DNA of 64,000 nucleotides from NCBI GenBank assembly GCA_019203745.1, contig CP078104.1:2206501-2270500 (forward strand). The letters run 5' to 3'. The notes below the pieces were generated by a model. That model saw nothing but the letters and a program-made list of their open reading frames with translations. It had not been told where the DNA came from and ran no database searches. The position numbers were made by a program, and so were the translations under genes. Positions 1-10,456 of this stretch are shown here, piece after piece; within the stretch, counting starts at the first letter, position 1, and every line of letters starts with the position of its first letter. This DNA is from Chryseobacterium sp. E1. Its GTDB lineage: Bacteria; Bacteroidota; Bacteroidia; Flavobacteriales; Weeksellaceae.

Positions 1-711
1 CCTTCATGGGAAGTTCAAAATGTTCTTTAATGGCAAATGCATATTTTCGGGCAAGGCTTCTATCTCCTATTCTCTCCAACATTTCAGACATACCGGAAAA
101 TGCCAGGAAGCCGGATTTTTCTTTAAAGTAGCTGAGCAATTCTGTCCTTGGTACAACAGAAAATTCCGTTCTTTTGATCTCAAGATAAGCCTGGGAGTCA
201 AAATTACCGTAACAGAAGATCGCATTGATGCGTTCTTTTCTAATATCTACTTTTTGGTTCCACAAACCGTAATGATACATTAAAGGATGAAAGCTCATCG
301 GAACATGAAAAGAACCGCCAGTATTATTTTCCTTTTCAAAATAGGCGGAAAAATAATCCGGGCTGAACATCTCATCCTTTATTTCAATATAATTTTCAGG
401 CTTATATTTTTTGTTAACGATAAGGAAATTGTCTTCCCTTACAATCATGCTGAGATACTTTTCTTTATTACGGATATTTCTGAACGTAGCAAAATCCATC
501 TGGTAATAAACATTGTATCCTGAAAGTTTGTAAAATTTAAGAAGCAGATAAAAAAACGATGGTAAATAGTATGGTGTTTTATACTTACCAGTACTGCTTT
601 TGAGGTATCTTCAGGTTTATTTTGTTTAATTTTCTCAAAAGCGAGGGCATCTTTAATGAGACGATTTACCTGATCAAATCTTTTCTTAATCATAGTGTCT
701 GTTTGAAACAA
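1..711 (-). CDS. Uncharacterised protein of a glycan locus, 3' end beyond window
   Basis: The gene runs off the left edge. The first ~55 residues are clean. A T7 run at about 552-558 then appears one base short; adding a base continues the frame through HRFFYLLLKFYKLSGYNVYY and on to base 1, so at least 235 residues are coded. The opening (charged helix, then a strand-like AVLVSIKHHT stretch and a hydrophobic helix) looks like the first Rossmann element of a GT-B glycosyltransferase, but I recognise no signature. It lies 33 bases downstream of a clear GT-D glycosyltransferase on the same strand, so a role in polysaccharide assembly is an inference from context. Function unknown. Confidence 0.55.
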
Positions 712-744
712 AAATAATATTTTAGAATTGAATGAAGCCTACCA

Positions 745-1623
745 TCACATTTTTTTAATAATGGATGTTTCATATTTCACCTTCTCGTTTTCAGGGATGT
801 CCACGTTTTGCTCTTTCGTCGCTTCGTTAACCAATCTTCCTGCAACAGGTATTTTTTCCTGGGCGTTTTGCAAATACCACATATATTCCAGGTCAATATG
901 TCCTATATCCAGGGTCCATATATTTTCTTTAGCAAGATCAAATGCCATAACCGTAGCTGTAGGACCTAACGCAAAGAACAAGTTTGTTTCTTCCATGAGC
1001 TCTGACTTCGGAAATAATTTCATGATACATAGAAAAAGCATCTTTCGCCGGACATAGTATTCTCTGCAAAGATTTCACGTTATTAAAAGGTCATTTCCAA
1101 CCCCAGACGTGAATATTCTCCTTCTACAATCAAAACATCCTGATTTTCCCAAACTTTTTTATTTTCTCCAGTACATTGGGAATATGATTTTTCGTCTCAT
1201 AATCCAGATAAAAACGGGTGATAAAGGCGTTGGAATATTTTTTCCCGGGATTTAAATAATGCGAGATCTGAACACCGATTGTATTGATGAAATTCAGCCA
1301 CCAAAACTTCACCCTCCAGTTCAGATTATTTCTAAAGGAAAACGTTTCCGGAATAGCAACAAGGTGGTTAGCTAAATTGGAAGTCAAAACTTCCCGGAGT
1401 CTTTCCGTCATCTCAGTACTGCCATTCTGAAAACCAATACCTGAAGCATCCAACACCAAACGGAATTCACCGTCTCCGAATCTGCTGATATTTTTTTATG
1501 AATTCTGATTTCATCTATTGTTTCTTCCAATGTGGCTACTTTATAGAAAGGAAAATTCTTCCTCAATTTTCTTGTATTGAAAAAAAAACGGTAGTAATGG
1601 TATCTCTTCTTTAAACTATTCAT
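745..1623 (-). CDS. GT-D fold glycosyltransferase (DUF1792 type), frameshifted
   Basis: Transfers a sugar to a glycan acceptor in capsule, O-antigen or glycoprotein synthesis; donor and acceptor cannot be read here. About 293 residues once frames are joined. An EETIDEI segment near residue 25 is followed by RFGDGE (bases ~1462-1479), the acidic motif of GT-D enzymes, then a GIGFQNGS segment. Further on come GVGNDLL, RILCPAKDAF, and a C-terminal FFALGPTATVMAFDLA ... LDIGHIDLEY block that is diagnostic of the family. Breaks lie at about 1480 and 1085-1125. The start is the ATG at 1623; the upstream gap is AT-rich. The family is often found in surface-polysaccharide clusters, fitting the downstream neighbour. 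Confidence 0.85.
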
Positions 1624-1980
1624 GAGAATCTAAAAAATTAAGAAAAACAAGGCTTATATACCTTCTGTAAATACTATAAACAGATAAAAATAATAATATT
1701 TTTCCGAGCCAATGATAAAAGGTAAAACACTTACAGTGATTGATGTCCATTGCTGCTTGCCATGGGGAAAGATGCGCCCTTTATCTATTAGGGTAAGAGT
1801 AAGGGATCCGGAATTTTATCAGTAGCTGTAACAAAATAAAATGATAAAAGACTGATTGTTAAAGAATCAGCCTTTTGTACGATGACAGCATCCTCTTGTT
1901 CAGGCAACTATTTTCAGCTTTTCCCGTCTTTACAATAAAGTCTGATTTTAATATTAACCCAAAAAAACAAAATACTGCTA
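1624..1980. other. Divergent intergenic region
   Basis: No convincing gene. It separates the minus-strand glycosyltransferase from the plus-strand gene at 1981. A weak hairpin with CTGATT/AATCAG arms and a short T tract sits near 1849-1876; with no plus-strand gene upstream its role is unclear. Confidence 0.5.
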
Positions 1981-3006
1981 TGAAAAGAATTTATCTGCTG
2001 TATATCATTTTCAGCCTGATGTCCGTTTTCACAAATGCCCAAACCATAACTTTTGTTTCCGAGACAACCAGCAAACCACTTCCCAAAGTATCAGTATTTG
2101 GCAAAGACGGAAGTATACTTGCTTTTTCTGATATTGATGGAAAAATAGACAAACAGTTATTGCCTCAATCACAGGAAAGATTTCAGATCGTTTATATAAT
2201 TTTCCGGTAGCCAACCTTTCTTATGCAGATCTGGATAAGGACATCATCAGGATCAATGACAGATACAAAGAAATAGAAACCGTTGTCATCAAAAACACCA
2301 AACCTGCCAAATATATTATTCTAAAGGGAAATTTTAATGCCTATGTAACGATGAACAACAGGCTGAACAGCTATACGGACGGGATCATCACCTATGTTTT
2401 TGATAATAAAACCAAAAAATTGAAAAGTACCAATATCCAGCAATATAGAATTTTCTATCTGGCAGATGCCGGAAATCAAAAAAGAAAGTATCCTCATGGG
2501 ATACCAGCAGCTCATTGCACCTTCCCAGTCTTAAATATGTAGGCAACCCTGAAGAATATAAAACGAAAAGAAATGTCATCAGAGAATTAAAAGGAGATCA
2601 GAAAGACCAGATTGAAGTAACAGATGCTGTTCTCCAGCAAAAGGAACTGGCATTGTTTGGCTTCAGGCTTTTCGATCTTAAATCTGTTCTCAATATGTCT
2701 TTCGAAAAAAATTCGGATAAAAGCTTAAAAAACTTTCTAGAATTCAACGAGGTGATGTTTGTCAAGCTTAAGCATAAAAGCGAGCCTGACTACAACCAGA
2801 TCATTTCATATAATAATTTTTATCCTTCAGAGCTAAGCTTCAGCGATGAAAAAGAGATTGAAAAAGTAAAATTCGACAGGGAATACAGTAACTACCAGAC
2901 CCAGTTCTGGAAAGATCCTTCGTTTCCGAATATGCAGACCATTTTCAGCAGCTTTTTCAAGGATGACCTGAAGGAAAAACAAATCAAAAATAAAATCCAC
3001 TATTAA
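1981..3006 (+). CDS. Secreted carboxypeptidase-regulatory-like domain protein, frameshifted
   Basis: Starts at the ATG at 1981 with a signal peptide (MKRIYLLYIIFSLMSVFTNA, cut near residue 20). The mature N terminus (TITFVSETTSKPLPKVSVF ... DGKID) is the small beta-sandwich seen in CarboxypepD_reg-like domains of Bacteroidota surface proteins. The remaining ~270 residues are not recognised; a segment VVIKNTKPAKYIILKGNFNAY recalls the linker after such domains in TonB-receptor-like proteins, but no plug or barrel follows. Breaks occur near 2195 and in an A-rich run near 2480. About 341 residues; stop at 3004-3006. Probably periplasmic or outer-membrane associated. Function unknown. Confidence 0.75.
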
Positions 3007-3018
3007 TAAAGGTTTTAT

Positions 3019-3026
3019 TAAATTTG
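3019..3026 (+). promoter_or_regulatory. -7 promoter box TAAATTTG
   Basis: Matches the Bacteroidetes sigma-70 -7 consensus TAnnTTTG and lies 17 bases before the ATG of the lipoprotein gene at 3044. The -33 element is not clear. Confidence 0.55.
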
Positions 3027-3043
3027 CAACAAACCAAATAAAA

Positions 3044-4247
3044 ATGAAAAAGTTTTCTTTTCTACTTGTTTTCAGTTTGTTGCTTTTTTACAGCATGCAA
3101 GAAAGATCATGTAGATGCTACGAATACTAAAACGCTGCAGTCAAGTATCAATGATATGACCTCCAGCTTACCTACCATTAAGCAGATTAAGTTTAATGAG
3201 GCTCTTTATATCCTTAAAACATTTGGTGTGGAGGCCGATGGCGACGTGAATGAACTAAAAGCTTTAGGACAACTGATCAACGGAAAAAAAGTTCCTGAGA
3301 TCATGACCCTTGCTGACCAGGTTGCCCAAAAAAACGGAATAGAATGGGCAAGTACCGATCCCCATCATTGGGAGAAATGAATATTTTCGGGGATGATAAA
3401 GCCAAGGAAAGCGATCCAAATGATGTAAAAGCAGGATCACTAACTATTGTAACAACACCAACAGGTGATGACGGTACGGGAGCGCCTACCGCCATTCAGA
3501 TTGTTCCAAGACTTGTAGATGCAGCAGGAAAACCGGTATCTTTTACAGGAGCTGGTCTGGAAGCTACATTAGAAGTTTTCAGTAATGGAGTAAGACTTTC
3601 TACGGCCAAAAACCTGATGCAGGATAACAACTTTAAAGGGTTTAATTTAAAATTCTCATCAATTCCGGCGGCAAAAGTAGTGGATAATAAGATCGATATT
3701 ACAGTTTCTGTAAAAACGACTGCCAAAACATTCAAAATGTCTAAAGTGGGGCTTGATGTCAATGCTTTCAGCACTGAAAGTTCCTGTAGTACCTAAAACA
3801 GATACAACAGCAGTACCGGAACAGCCAAGTGCAGTGATAGATCCGAACAATCCGGCGGCTACAACTCCTTCCACCGCTACTGATCCGGCAACAGCTACAC
3901 CTGCAGCCTCCAGCTCCAAAACAACCGACAGCAGATCCTAAGAATACAGTAAGTAAGTTTTTAAACAGCGTAAGCTCCCAGAATTTAAAAGCAGCCTACG
4001 AAACATCCAACAACCCAAGCTGGGAAGCTACGAGTCTTTCTCTAATCCCAACTCAGGTTTTGGAGCAATTAAAAATGTAAGTGTGAAAAACATCAGTACC
4101 AGCGCAGCTAATGCCAATGGTGCAAGTGTAAACGCTACATACGATGTGACTGATAAGAGCGGTAAAACAACTTCTCTGAAAGTAACATTCGGACTTAAAA
4201 ATGTAAACGGAGACTGGAAAATTTCCAGCTATAAAATCAACCCATAA
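3044..4247 (+). CDS. Lipoprotein with C-terminal NTF2/DUF4878-like domain, frameshifted
   Basis: An N-terminal lipoprotein signal ends in LLLFTAC followed by KKD (lipid-carrying Cys near residue 17). A T run near 3087 carries an extra base in this copy. A helical domain is followed by a beta-rich domain (AGSLTIVTTPTG ... SVKTTAKTF), a Pro/Thr/Ala-rich linker at about 3790-3935, and a final domain (NTVSKFLNSVSSQNLKAAYE to WKISSYKINP) that resembles NTF2-like folds such as DUF4878. Further breaks lie near 3350, 3775, 3930 and 4020. About 400 residues. The stop (TAA 4245-4247) abuts the apt start, so the two genes may be co-transcribed. Role unknown; probably anchored in the envelope. Confidence 0.7.
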
Positions 4248-4782
4248 ATGGCTTCAGCAGAACTGATCAAAAAACTAGAAGATACAATTGAGAATATCCC
4301 TGATTTTCCGATTCCGGGAATACAGTTCAAGGATATTTCACCCATTTTTTAGACCCGAAGCTTTACGAAGAAGTCATCGCAGATCTTGCGGCCTTCAGTA
4401 AAGGAAAAGTAGATGCAGTCTGCGGAATAGAAAGCCGTGGCTATCTGTTCGGAATTGCGATTGCCGTTGCTTTGGAAGTTCCTTTCATTCTGATCAGAAA
4501 AGCAGGAAAACTCCCTCCTCCTATCATTTCGGAAAGCTATGATCTGGAATACGGAAGCGCCATTATCGAAACCCGTGAAGGGCAAATAAAGGCCGGGCAA
4601 AGAATTCTGATCCACGATGATCTTTTAGCTACCGGCGGAACAACAGAAGCAGCTGCCAAACTGGTAGAAAAACAGGAGCAACCGTTTCCCAGTTCAGTTT
4701 CCTGATTGGTTTAAAAGGGTTGAATGGTGACGAAAAACTTAAAAAGTTCGGTGCAGAGGTCTACCACATTTTAGAATATTAA
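4248..4782 (+). CDS. apt: Adenine phosphoribosyltransferase
   Basis: Salvages adenine: adenine plus PRPP gives AMP and pyrophosphate, in the cytosol. About 178 residues. The N terminus (ENIPDFPIPGIQFKDISPIF) is typical, followed by GIESRGYLFG, PFILIRKAGKLP and the PRPP-binding loop ILIHDDLLATGGT. Two bases appear lost from homopolymers: a T at about 4350, which creates a false TAG, and an A at about 4673 (VEK-TGATV). Restoring both gives a continuous frame to ILEY and TAA at 4780-4782. The start codon directly follows the upstream lipoprotein stop. Confidence 0.95.
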
Positions 4783-4887
4783 TCTCAGCAAATAAAAAAT
4801 TAATGCTTCGTGAACTATGTTTTCGAGGCATTTTTCTTATTAACAGTTGATAATTGATAACATTTACAGAATAATGCTTTAAAAGTA

Positions 4888-4919
4888 TTTTGTAAATCTC
4901 TCAGAAACAATTAAATTTG
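4888..4919 (+). promoter_or_regulatory. Bacteroidetes-type promoter (-33 TTTTG, -7 TAAATTTG)
   Basis: TTTTG ending at 4892 and TAAATTTG at 4912-4919 are 19 bases apart, in the usual range for this phylum. The ATG of the TPR gene follows at 4941. Confidence 0.7.
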
Positions 4920-4940
4920 CAATTCAATTTTTAAAAACTT

Positions 4941-5648
4941 ATGGCAAAATTGGGAAAGAGTGCTCAGAATGAGCAAGAAGGTAAAGAAACGGTTGAGTTC
5001 TTTAAAGACCTTGACAGAGAAGCTTTAAACACTGAAAGATTTGTTGAAAAATATTCAAAACCATTAGGAATTGTATTTGGAGCTTTAATTTTAGGAGTTT
5101 TAGGATTCTTTGCTTACAAGCAATTTGTAGTGGCTCCTAAGAACACTGAAGCTGTGAAAAGTTTCCTTGCTGCTCAAAAAAACCTTACAGAAGGTAAAGA
5201 TAAAGATGCTTTAGGTGGAAAATCTGCAGCTAACCCCGGTTTTCTGGGAACAGCTAATGAATATTCTTCTACTGAAATCGGTAAGCTTTCTTCTTACAAT
5301 GCCGGTTTATTGAAATTCAAAGAAGGGAAGTTTCAGGAAGCTTATGATTTATTGGATAAATTCTCTTCCAAGAACAAAACCTTAATGGCAATGAAATTCG
5401 GAGCTATGGCAGATGCCAAATCAGGTCTTAACAAGAATGATGAAGCTTTATCTTTGCTTGACCAGGCTGCATCAGCTTCAGACGATCCTTATACAACCTA
5501 CTATTTCACAAGAAAAGCAGGAATTGTAGCATTAGGGTTGAAGAAAAATGCAGAGGCTAAAAAATATTTCTCTGCAATTGACGAGAAATATCAGGACTAC
5601 GACAACGGAATGTCTGATTCTTATATTGAAATGACTAAATATTACTAA
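4941..5648 (+). CDS. TPR-containing membrane protein, YfgM/DUF2133-like
   Basis: Intact, 235 residues. A charged cytoplasmic N terminus (residues 1-42) precedes one membrane segment (about 43-65, GIVFGALILGVLGFFAYKQF). A C-terminal helical repeat region (about 110-235) has TPR-like pairs such as YNAGLLKFKEGKFQEAYDLL and AEAKKYFSAIDEKY. The single N-terminal TM with a periplasmic TPR tail matches the YfgM/ancillary SecYEG class, which works with periplasmic chaperones; that role is family knowledge, not proven here. Its stop is followed after 3 bases by ribH, so the pair is probably one transcript. Confidence 0.8.
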   Translation: MAKLGKSAQNEQEGKETVEFFKDLDREALNTERFVEKYSKPLGIVFGALILGVLGFFAYKQFVVAPKNTEAVKSFLAAQKNLTEGKDKDALGGKSAANPGFLGTANEYSSTEIGKLSSYNAGLLKFKEGKFQEAYDLLDKFSSKNKTLMAMKFGAMADAKSGLNKNDEALSLLDQAASASDDPYTTYYFTRKAGIVALGLKKNAEAKKYFSAIDEKYQDYDNGMSDSYIEMTKYY

Positions 5649-5651
5649 AAA

Positions 5652-6176
5652 ATGGCAACAGTTAATCTTTCCGATTACAAGCCACTTCATATAACCAATG
5701 CCGAAGATTTTTCTATCGGCATTGTTTTTTCTGAGTGGAATGATTTTGTAACGTACAATCTTCGTGATGCAGCTTTGGAAATCCTTGAAAAAGAAGGGGT
5801 AAAAGCTGAAAACATCAAACTTTTCCCTGTTCCCGGAGCTTTTGAATTAAGCTATGCAAGCATGCAGCTTTGCAAAGAGAGAAAATATGATGCTGTCATC
5901 TCTATCGGATGTGTCATCCGTGGTGAAACTCCCCATTTTGATTACGTATGCTCAGCCGTAGCACAGGGAATCAAAGATTGCAACATCATGACAGATACGC
6001 CTACCATCTTCTGTGTATTGACAGATGATACCAAAGAGCAATCTATCGCAAGAAGCGGTGGAGATCTGGGAAATAAAGGGGTAGAAGCAGCCGTTACCGC
6101 TTTAAGGATGATTGATTTCAAAAAGAAATTATCTGATAAAAAGGGAATATCGGTTTCGGCCACTCTTAATCTTTGA
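5652..6176 (+). CDS. ribH: 6,7-dimethyl-8-ribityllumazine synthase
   Basis: Penultimate step of riboflavin synthesis: joins the ribityl-diaminouracil with 3,4-dihydroxy-2-butanone 4-phosphate to make lumazine. Intact, 174 residues. Family motifs in order: SIGIVFSEWNDFVT (substrate loop), FPVPGAFELSYA near residue 59, ISIGCVIRGETPHFDYVC near 81-98 with the catalytic His in TPHFD, and FCVLTDDTKEQSIAR with the GGDLGNKGVEAA helix. It follows the TPR gene with a 3-base gap and is closed by a strong terminator. Confidence 0.97.
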   Translation: MATVNLSDYKPLHITNAEDFSIGIVFSEWNDFVTYNLRDAALEILEKEGVKAENIKLFPVPGAFELSYASMQLCKERKYDAVISIGCVIRGETPHFDYVCSAVAQGIKDCNIMTDTPTIFCVLTDDTKEQSIARSGGDLGNKGVEAAVTALRMIDFKKKLSDKKGISVSATLNL

Positions 6177-6195
6177 TCCATCTTAACAATATATT

Positions 6196-6224
6196 AGGAC
6201 TATTTTTTAATAGTCCTTTTTTTG
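6196..6224 (+). terminator. Rho-independent terminator after ribH
   Basis: Arms AGGACTATT / AATAGTCCT around a short T-rich loop, followed by a long T run. Confidence 0.85.
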
Positions 6225-6349
6225 TTAGACTATTTGATCATAGTCATTCACCCCAATTACCTACTTCACTTTGTTTTAAAAAAATATTAAAATCTTATTA
6301 ATAAACAGTATATTTTGCTTTTTTTCTGTTAAAATTTGTATACAAAAAC

Positions 6350-6357
6350 TATCTTTG
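6350..6357 (+). promoter_or_regulatory. -7 promoter box TATCTTTG
   Basis: Perfect TAnnTTTG box 25 bases before the ATG at 6383. It overlaps a TTG that opens the longest raw reading frame, which argues that this TTG is promoter and not a start codon. Confidence 0.65.
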
Positions 6358-6382
6358 CGAAAATCATACAGACAGTACATAC

Positions 6383-8456
6383 ATGTTTTTAAAAAAATAA
6401 AACCGTTTCTATATTTAGGAATTCTCTACCTTGTTATTTCACTGATTATAAGGACAATTTTCTTTTTCCATCCTATCACCACAGCTAGCTTTAGCTTTTT
6501 TGAAATAATAAAAGTACTGTTTGTAGGTCTTGTGAATGATATTTTTGTTTTCATCCTGGCCAGCGCAATTCTTGCCCTCTATTTCCTGTTCCTTTCAGAT
6601 TCAAAGTACAGGAAACCTTACGGTTATATCATTTTTGGAGCATTGCTGCTATTCTTCCTGTATATATGGCTTATACCCAATAATATTTTCAAACAATACG
6701 GAGGATCTGTCACCGAAGTTGCCCTTGCTTTTGTAGGGATTAAAACTTTTTCTTCGGATTGATGCTTTTCCTTCCTTCCCAGAGAATCAAAATCCGTAAT
6801 ACTTTATATTTTATCACTTTGCTGATCTATGTACTTGTCATTATTTTCAATGGAGTAAGTGAATACTTCTTTTACAATGAATTTGGGGTACGATATAATT
6901 TTATTGCTGTAGATTACCTGATCTATACGAACGAGGTTATTGGGAATATCATGGAAAGCTACCCCGTTGTTCCATTATTTTCAGCGATCATGATCGTCAC
7001 TCTTGCCATTACATGGTTCATTTATAAGAAGACTAAAGATGAACTGCTTGAACTGCCTGATTTCAAGCAGAAAATGATTCTCCTGGGTTCATTTGCAATT
7101 CTTTGTACAGTCAGTTTATTAGCCTTGCCATCATTAATGCAGATCAAAACAGATAATGTATTTGCTGATGAAATTGAAGCTAACGGAATTCCTAAATTCT
7201 ACTGGGCTTTTACCCACAATGAGCTGGATTATTTTCAATTCTATTCACAACTTAACCAGCAGCAGGCTGAAAAGAATTTCTTAAGCCAGTTCCCACAGCA
7301 TACATTATCGAGAAACATTGTTGCTGAACAACCTGAAACAAAGAAAAACGTTGTCCTGATCTCTATTGAAAGCCTTTCTGCCGACTTCATGGAACATTAT
7401 GGTAATACTCAGAAGATCACACCGTTTCTGGACAGTTTGGCAGAAAAATCACTGATGTTCACCAATCTTTATGCGACAGGAAACAGAACAGTACGGGGAC
7501 TTGAAGCACTAACGCTTTGCATTCCTCCTACTGCCGGTGAAAGTATCATCAAAAGAGATGACAACAAAAATAAATTCACAACAGGAAATGTTTTCAAATC
7601 CAAAGGCTATGATGTAAAATTCCTGTACGGAGGATACAGCTATTTTGATAATATGCAGGACTTCTTTGGCGGAAACGGCTATGGTATTGTAGACCGAAAT
7701 AACTTTAAACCGGAAGAAATCACTTTTGCCAACGTTTGGGGTGTAGCTGATGAAGATATGGCTAAAAAGGCAATTCAGGTAATGAATGCTGAAGCAAAAT
7801 CAGGAAAACCTTTCTTTAATCACTGGATGACGGTCTCCAATCACAGACCTTTCACTTATCCTGATGGAAGAATTGATATCCCGGGAACAGCAAAATCCCG
7901 TGAAGGCGGTGTAAAATATACGGACTACTCACTTAAACTGTTTTTTGAAATGGCTAAAAAACAGGATTGGTATAAAAATACAGTCTTTGTTATCATTGCA
8001 GACCACTGTGCATCAAGTGCCGGAAAAACAGAGCTTCCAATGGATAAATACAGAATTCCCGCCATGGTATTCTCAGAAGGATTTATCCAGCCTCAGAAGT
8101 TTGACTCCCTGATGTCTCAGATCGATGTAATGCCTACGGTTTTCGGATTACTGAACTTCAGCTATCAGTCTAAATTCTTAGGCCAGGATGTCTTTAAAAA
8201 GAATTTCAGCCTAAAGCTTATATTGCCACTTATCAGGATCTCGGCTTTGTAAAAGATAATCGACTGACTATTATTTCGCCGGTGAAAAAAGTAAAACAGT
8301 ATTCTTTAGAACTGGAAAAAGTGACTTAAAACCGGAATTTAAACTGTATTATAACGAAAATTTATTAAAAATCCAGATCAGAAACTGGTAGATGATGCTG
8401 TTTCGGCCTACCAGTCGACATCATATTGGCTAAAGACGAAACAACTCAACAGATAA
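6383..8456 (+). CDS. LTA synthase family sulfatase/phosphoethanolamine-type transferase, frameshifted
   Basis: Membrane enzyme of the alkaline-phosphatase superfamily, about 690 residues. Four to five N-terminal TM segments lead to an extracytoplasmic sulfatase domain starting near VVLISIESLSADFM. The nucleophile Thr lies in ATGNRTVRG (near residue 370) and metal ligands in IIADHCASS (near 540). I start at ATG 6383 (MFLKKIKP), which needs one more A in the A7 run. Other breaks: ~6755, ~8210, ~8325 and ~8372. The C terminus (YQSTSYWLKTK) is typical of the Bacteroidota branch. Gram-negative bacteria lack lipoteichoic acid, so the substrate is likely another glycerophosphate- or ethanolamine-phosphate-modified envelope glycan. 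Confidence 0.85.
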
Positions 8457-8521
8457 ATATCTAAATATTTTCGCTTATAATCTGGCGTAAAATATTTAAA
8501 TTAACCTATAAATTTATTAGT

Positions 8522-9383
8522 ATGAAATGGACAGACGACAGAGGCGGTAACGTTGATGACCGCCGTGGTTCAGGAGGCGGAAGTGGAGGTATGATTGTAG
8601 GCGGCGGACTCGGAACTTTAATTATAGCAGCCATCGTATTCTTTTTGGGAGGTGATCCTTCCGGTATTTTAAATTCAGGCAGTATTCAGTCTTCAGGAAA
8701 TTCCGGAGAGCAAAGAGAACTTACAGCCAGTGAAAAACAGGTCGGAGAAATGGTCGACATGATGGCCAAATGGAATATTCTTACCTGGGATCAGATTTTT
8801 AAGGAAAATGGAATGACTTACAGTGCTCCTCAGGTGGTTCTTTTTGAAAATACAACTTCCTCAGCATGTGGTACAGCGCAATCTGCTATGGGACCATTCT
8901 ATTGTCCGGCTGATCAGAAAGTTTATATGGACATGAGCTTTTTGGTGAACTTCAGCAAAAATTCGGAGCTAAAGTAACGGAATTTACGGTAGCTTATGTT
9001 CTTGCACATGAAGTAGGACATCATGTACAAACTCTTTTGGGAACTACTCAGAAAGTGGATGCCTTAAGAAGAAGCGGAAGATATTCTGAAGCCGAAATGA
9101 ATAAAGTCTCTGTAGCTACAGAATTACAGGCAGATTTTTATGCCGGAGTATGGGCAAAAAGAACCAACGACAGCAAACATATTCTTGAACCCGGAGATAT
9201 TGAGTCTGCCATAGATGCTGCAGAAGCGGTTGGCGATGATAATATTCAGAGAAGAGGTCAGGGTATGTCAATCAGGAAAGCTTTACCCACGGATCATCTG
9301 CGCAACGTAAAGAATGGTTTATGAAAGGCTATAACACCGGAGATATCAGACAAGGTGACACCTTTAATCAGCTTTTAAGATAG
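8522..9383 (+). CDS. Neutral zinc metallopeptidase, YpfJ/KPN_02809 family
   Basis: About 287 residues. A Gly/Arg-rich start (MKWTDDRGGNVDDRRGSGGG) is the hallmark of the family; one TM segment follows (about 27-43). The lumenal domain has FYCPADQKVYMD and the zinc motif HEVGHH (near residue 161), with the third ligand expected in ATELQADFYAGVW. Breaks are at about 8945 and 9265; joined, the frame ends QLLR at 9383. Its substrate is not known in this family. It is separated from the sulfatase gene by 65 bases and ends at a shared terminator. Confidence 0.9.
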
Positions 9384-9423
9384 TATCTAAAGTTTAAACC
9401 TGGCAGGGTTTAAATCTTCAAAT

Positions 9424-9457
9424 AAAAACAGCGACCTCATTCTGAGGCCGCTGTTTT
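9424..9457. terminator. Bidirectional terminator between convergent genes
   Basis: Arms ACAGCGACCTCA / TGAGGCCGCTGT (one mismatch) with A and T runs on both flanks, serving the metallopeptidase (plus) and GLPGLI gene (minus). Confidence 0.9.
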
Positions 9458-9462
9458 TATAT

Positions 9463-10311
9463 TTATTGCAATTCAATCGGATTAGAATTTTTCTTAGCTT
9501 CTTCTTTTACCCTCTCTTCTACCCTTTTTCTCATATCATTAGGATTTTGGTTCCCGCCACCGCCAGGACCTCTTCCTTCTCCCATTCTGGTTACGGAAAA
9601 CCCTCCTGAGCCTCCCTGAGTCATAAATGACATCGGATCGGTCTGGTATTTCTTTTGCTGCTTCACAAAATCTGCTCTTTTTACCTTTAATGTATTTCCA
9701 AACTGATTTGAGACTGAAGATTCAACCACCTTGTAGTTTTTCATCAGATCAAAAGAATAATCACCTTTATCATCCTCAACTTTTACAATCAATCCGGGAA
9801 GTCCTCCGAATTTATATGGCCCATCCTGATAAGGCAGATCTGTAGTAAACCATGCCGTCCATTTTCTGCCGGCAAAATCCGTTTCTGCCTTTTGAACTTT
9901 ATATTCTCCTATTTTTGTGTTTCAGAAGATATTTTCCATGTGATCGGTCTGTCTTCTTCGTAAGAATACATATCTCTGCCTATTCTTTCTTTAAAAAAGT
10001 TTTTGATTGGTTTTATCCTTTTCCACAGAATAATTGATATTGGTTCTCAGACCTTCCATCACATCCCTGCTGATACTCACTCTTCCACCGCCGCCCTGAA
10101 AGGCTTTCTGCATGACGGAATCCCTTTTCATTTTATTTTCAGAATAAAATACCGACTTCTCCGGAGAAATATCCAGATAGGCATTTTCGGTTTTAATTGT
10201 GGGTTTATTTTCTGCATCAGGTTTCATCGTAACCTGATATACAAACCTGTTGGTTTGGCCGGAAACGTGCTGTATAAAGAGAGCCAGAGCAATAATACCT
10301 ATTTTTTTCAT
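9463..10311 (-). CDS. GLPGLI family secreted protein, frameshifted
   Basis: Signal peptide MKKIGIIALALFIQHVSG, then the usual start of the family (TNRFVYQVTMKPDAENK). The naming motif GLPGLI appears in KFGGLPGLIVKVEDDKG (bases ~9780-9820). The C terminus is rich in Gly, Arg and Lys (EGRGPGGGG ... RKRVEERVKEEAKK). Breaks are near 9915 and 9995. About 283 residues. GLPGLI proteins are abundant in Bacteroidota and often sit near TonB-dependent receptors; their function is unknown. Here there is no receptor next door. Confidence 0.9.
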
Positions 10312-10420
10312 TGTGAGTCAATTTATGTTTTGGATTTCAAAAGATTACCAAGGTTAAACTCATCAATGATAAAAATCGATAAAATAAAAATGCTGATTTT
10401 TATATCCTGATTTTTGTTCG

Positions 10421-10428
10421 TATTTTTG
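10421..10428 (+). promoter_or_regulatory. -7 promoter box TATTTTTG of the suf operon
   Basis: TAnnTTTG match 28 bases upstream of sufA. The -33 element is weak. Confidence 0.5.
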
Positions 10429-10456
10429 CATCATTAAATCATTCTAAATAAATACA

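Noticed and set aside
1849-1876. Terminator upstream of the gene at 1981
   Set aside because: Only six paired bases and no gene in the right direction; noted but not annotated as a terminator.
6355-6382. TTG start of the sulfatase at 6355
   Set aside because: The TTG is part of the -7 box TATCTTTG. The ATG at 6383 gives the usual short N terminus after one A is restored.
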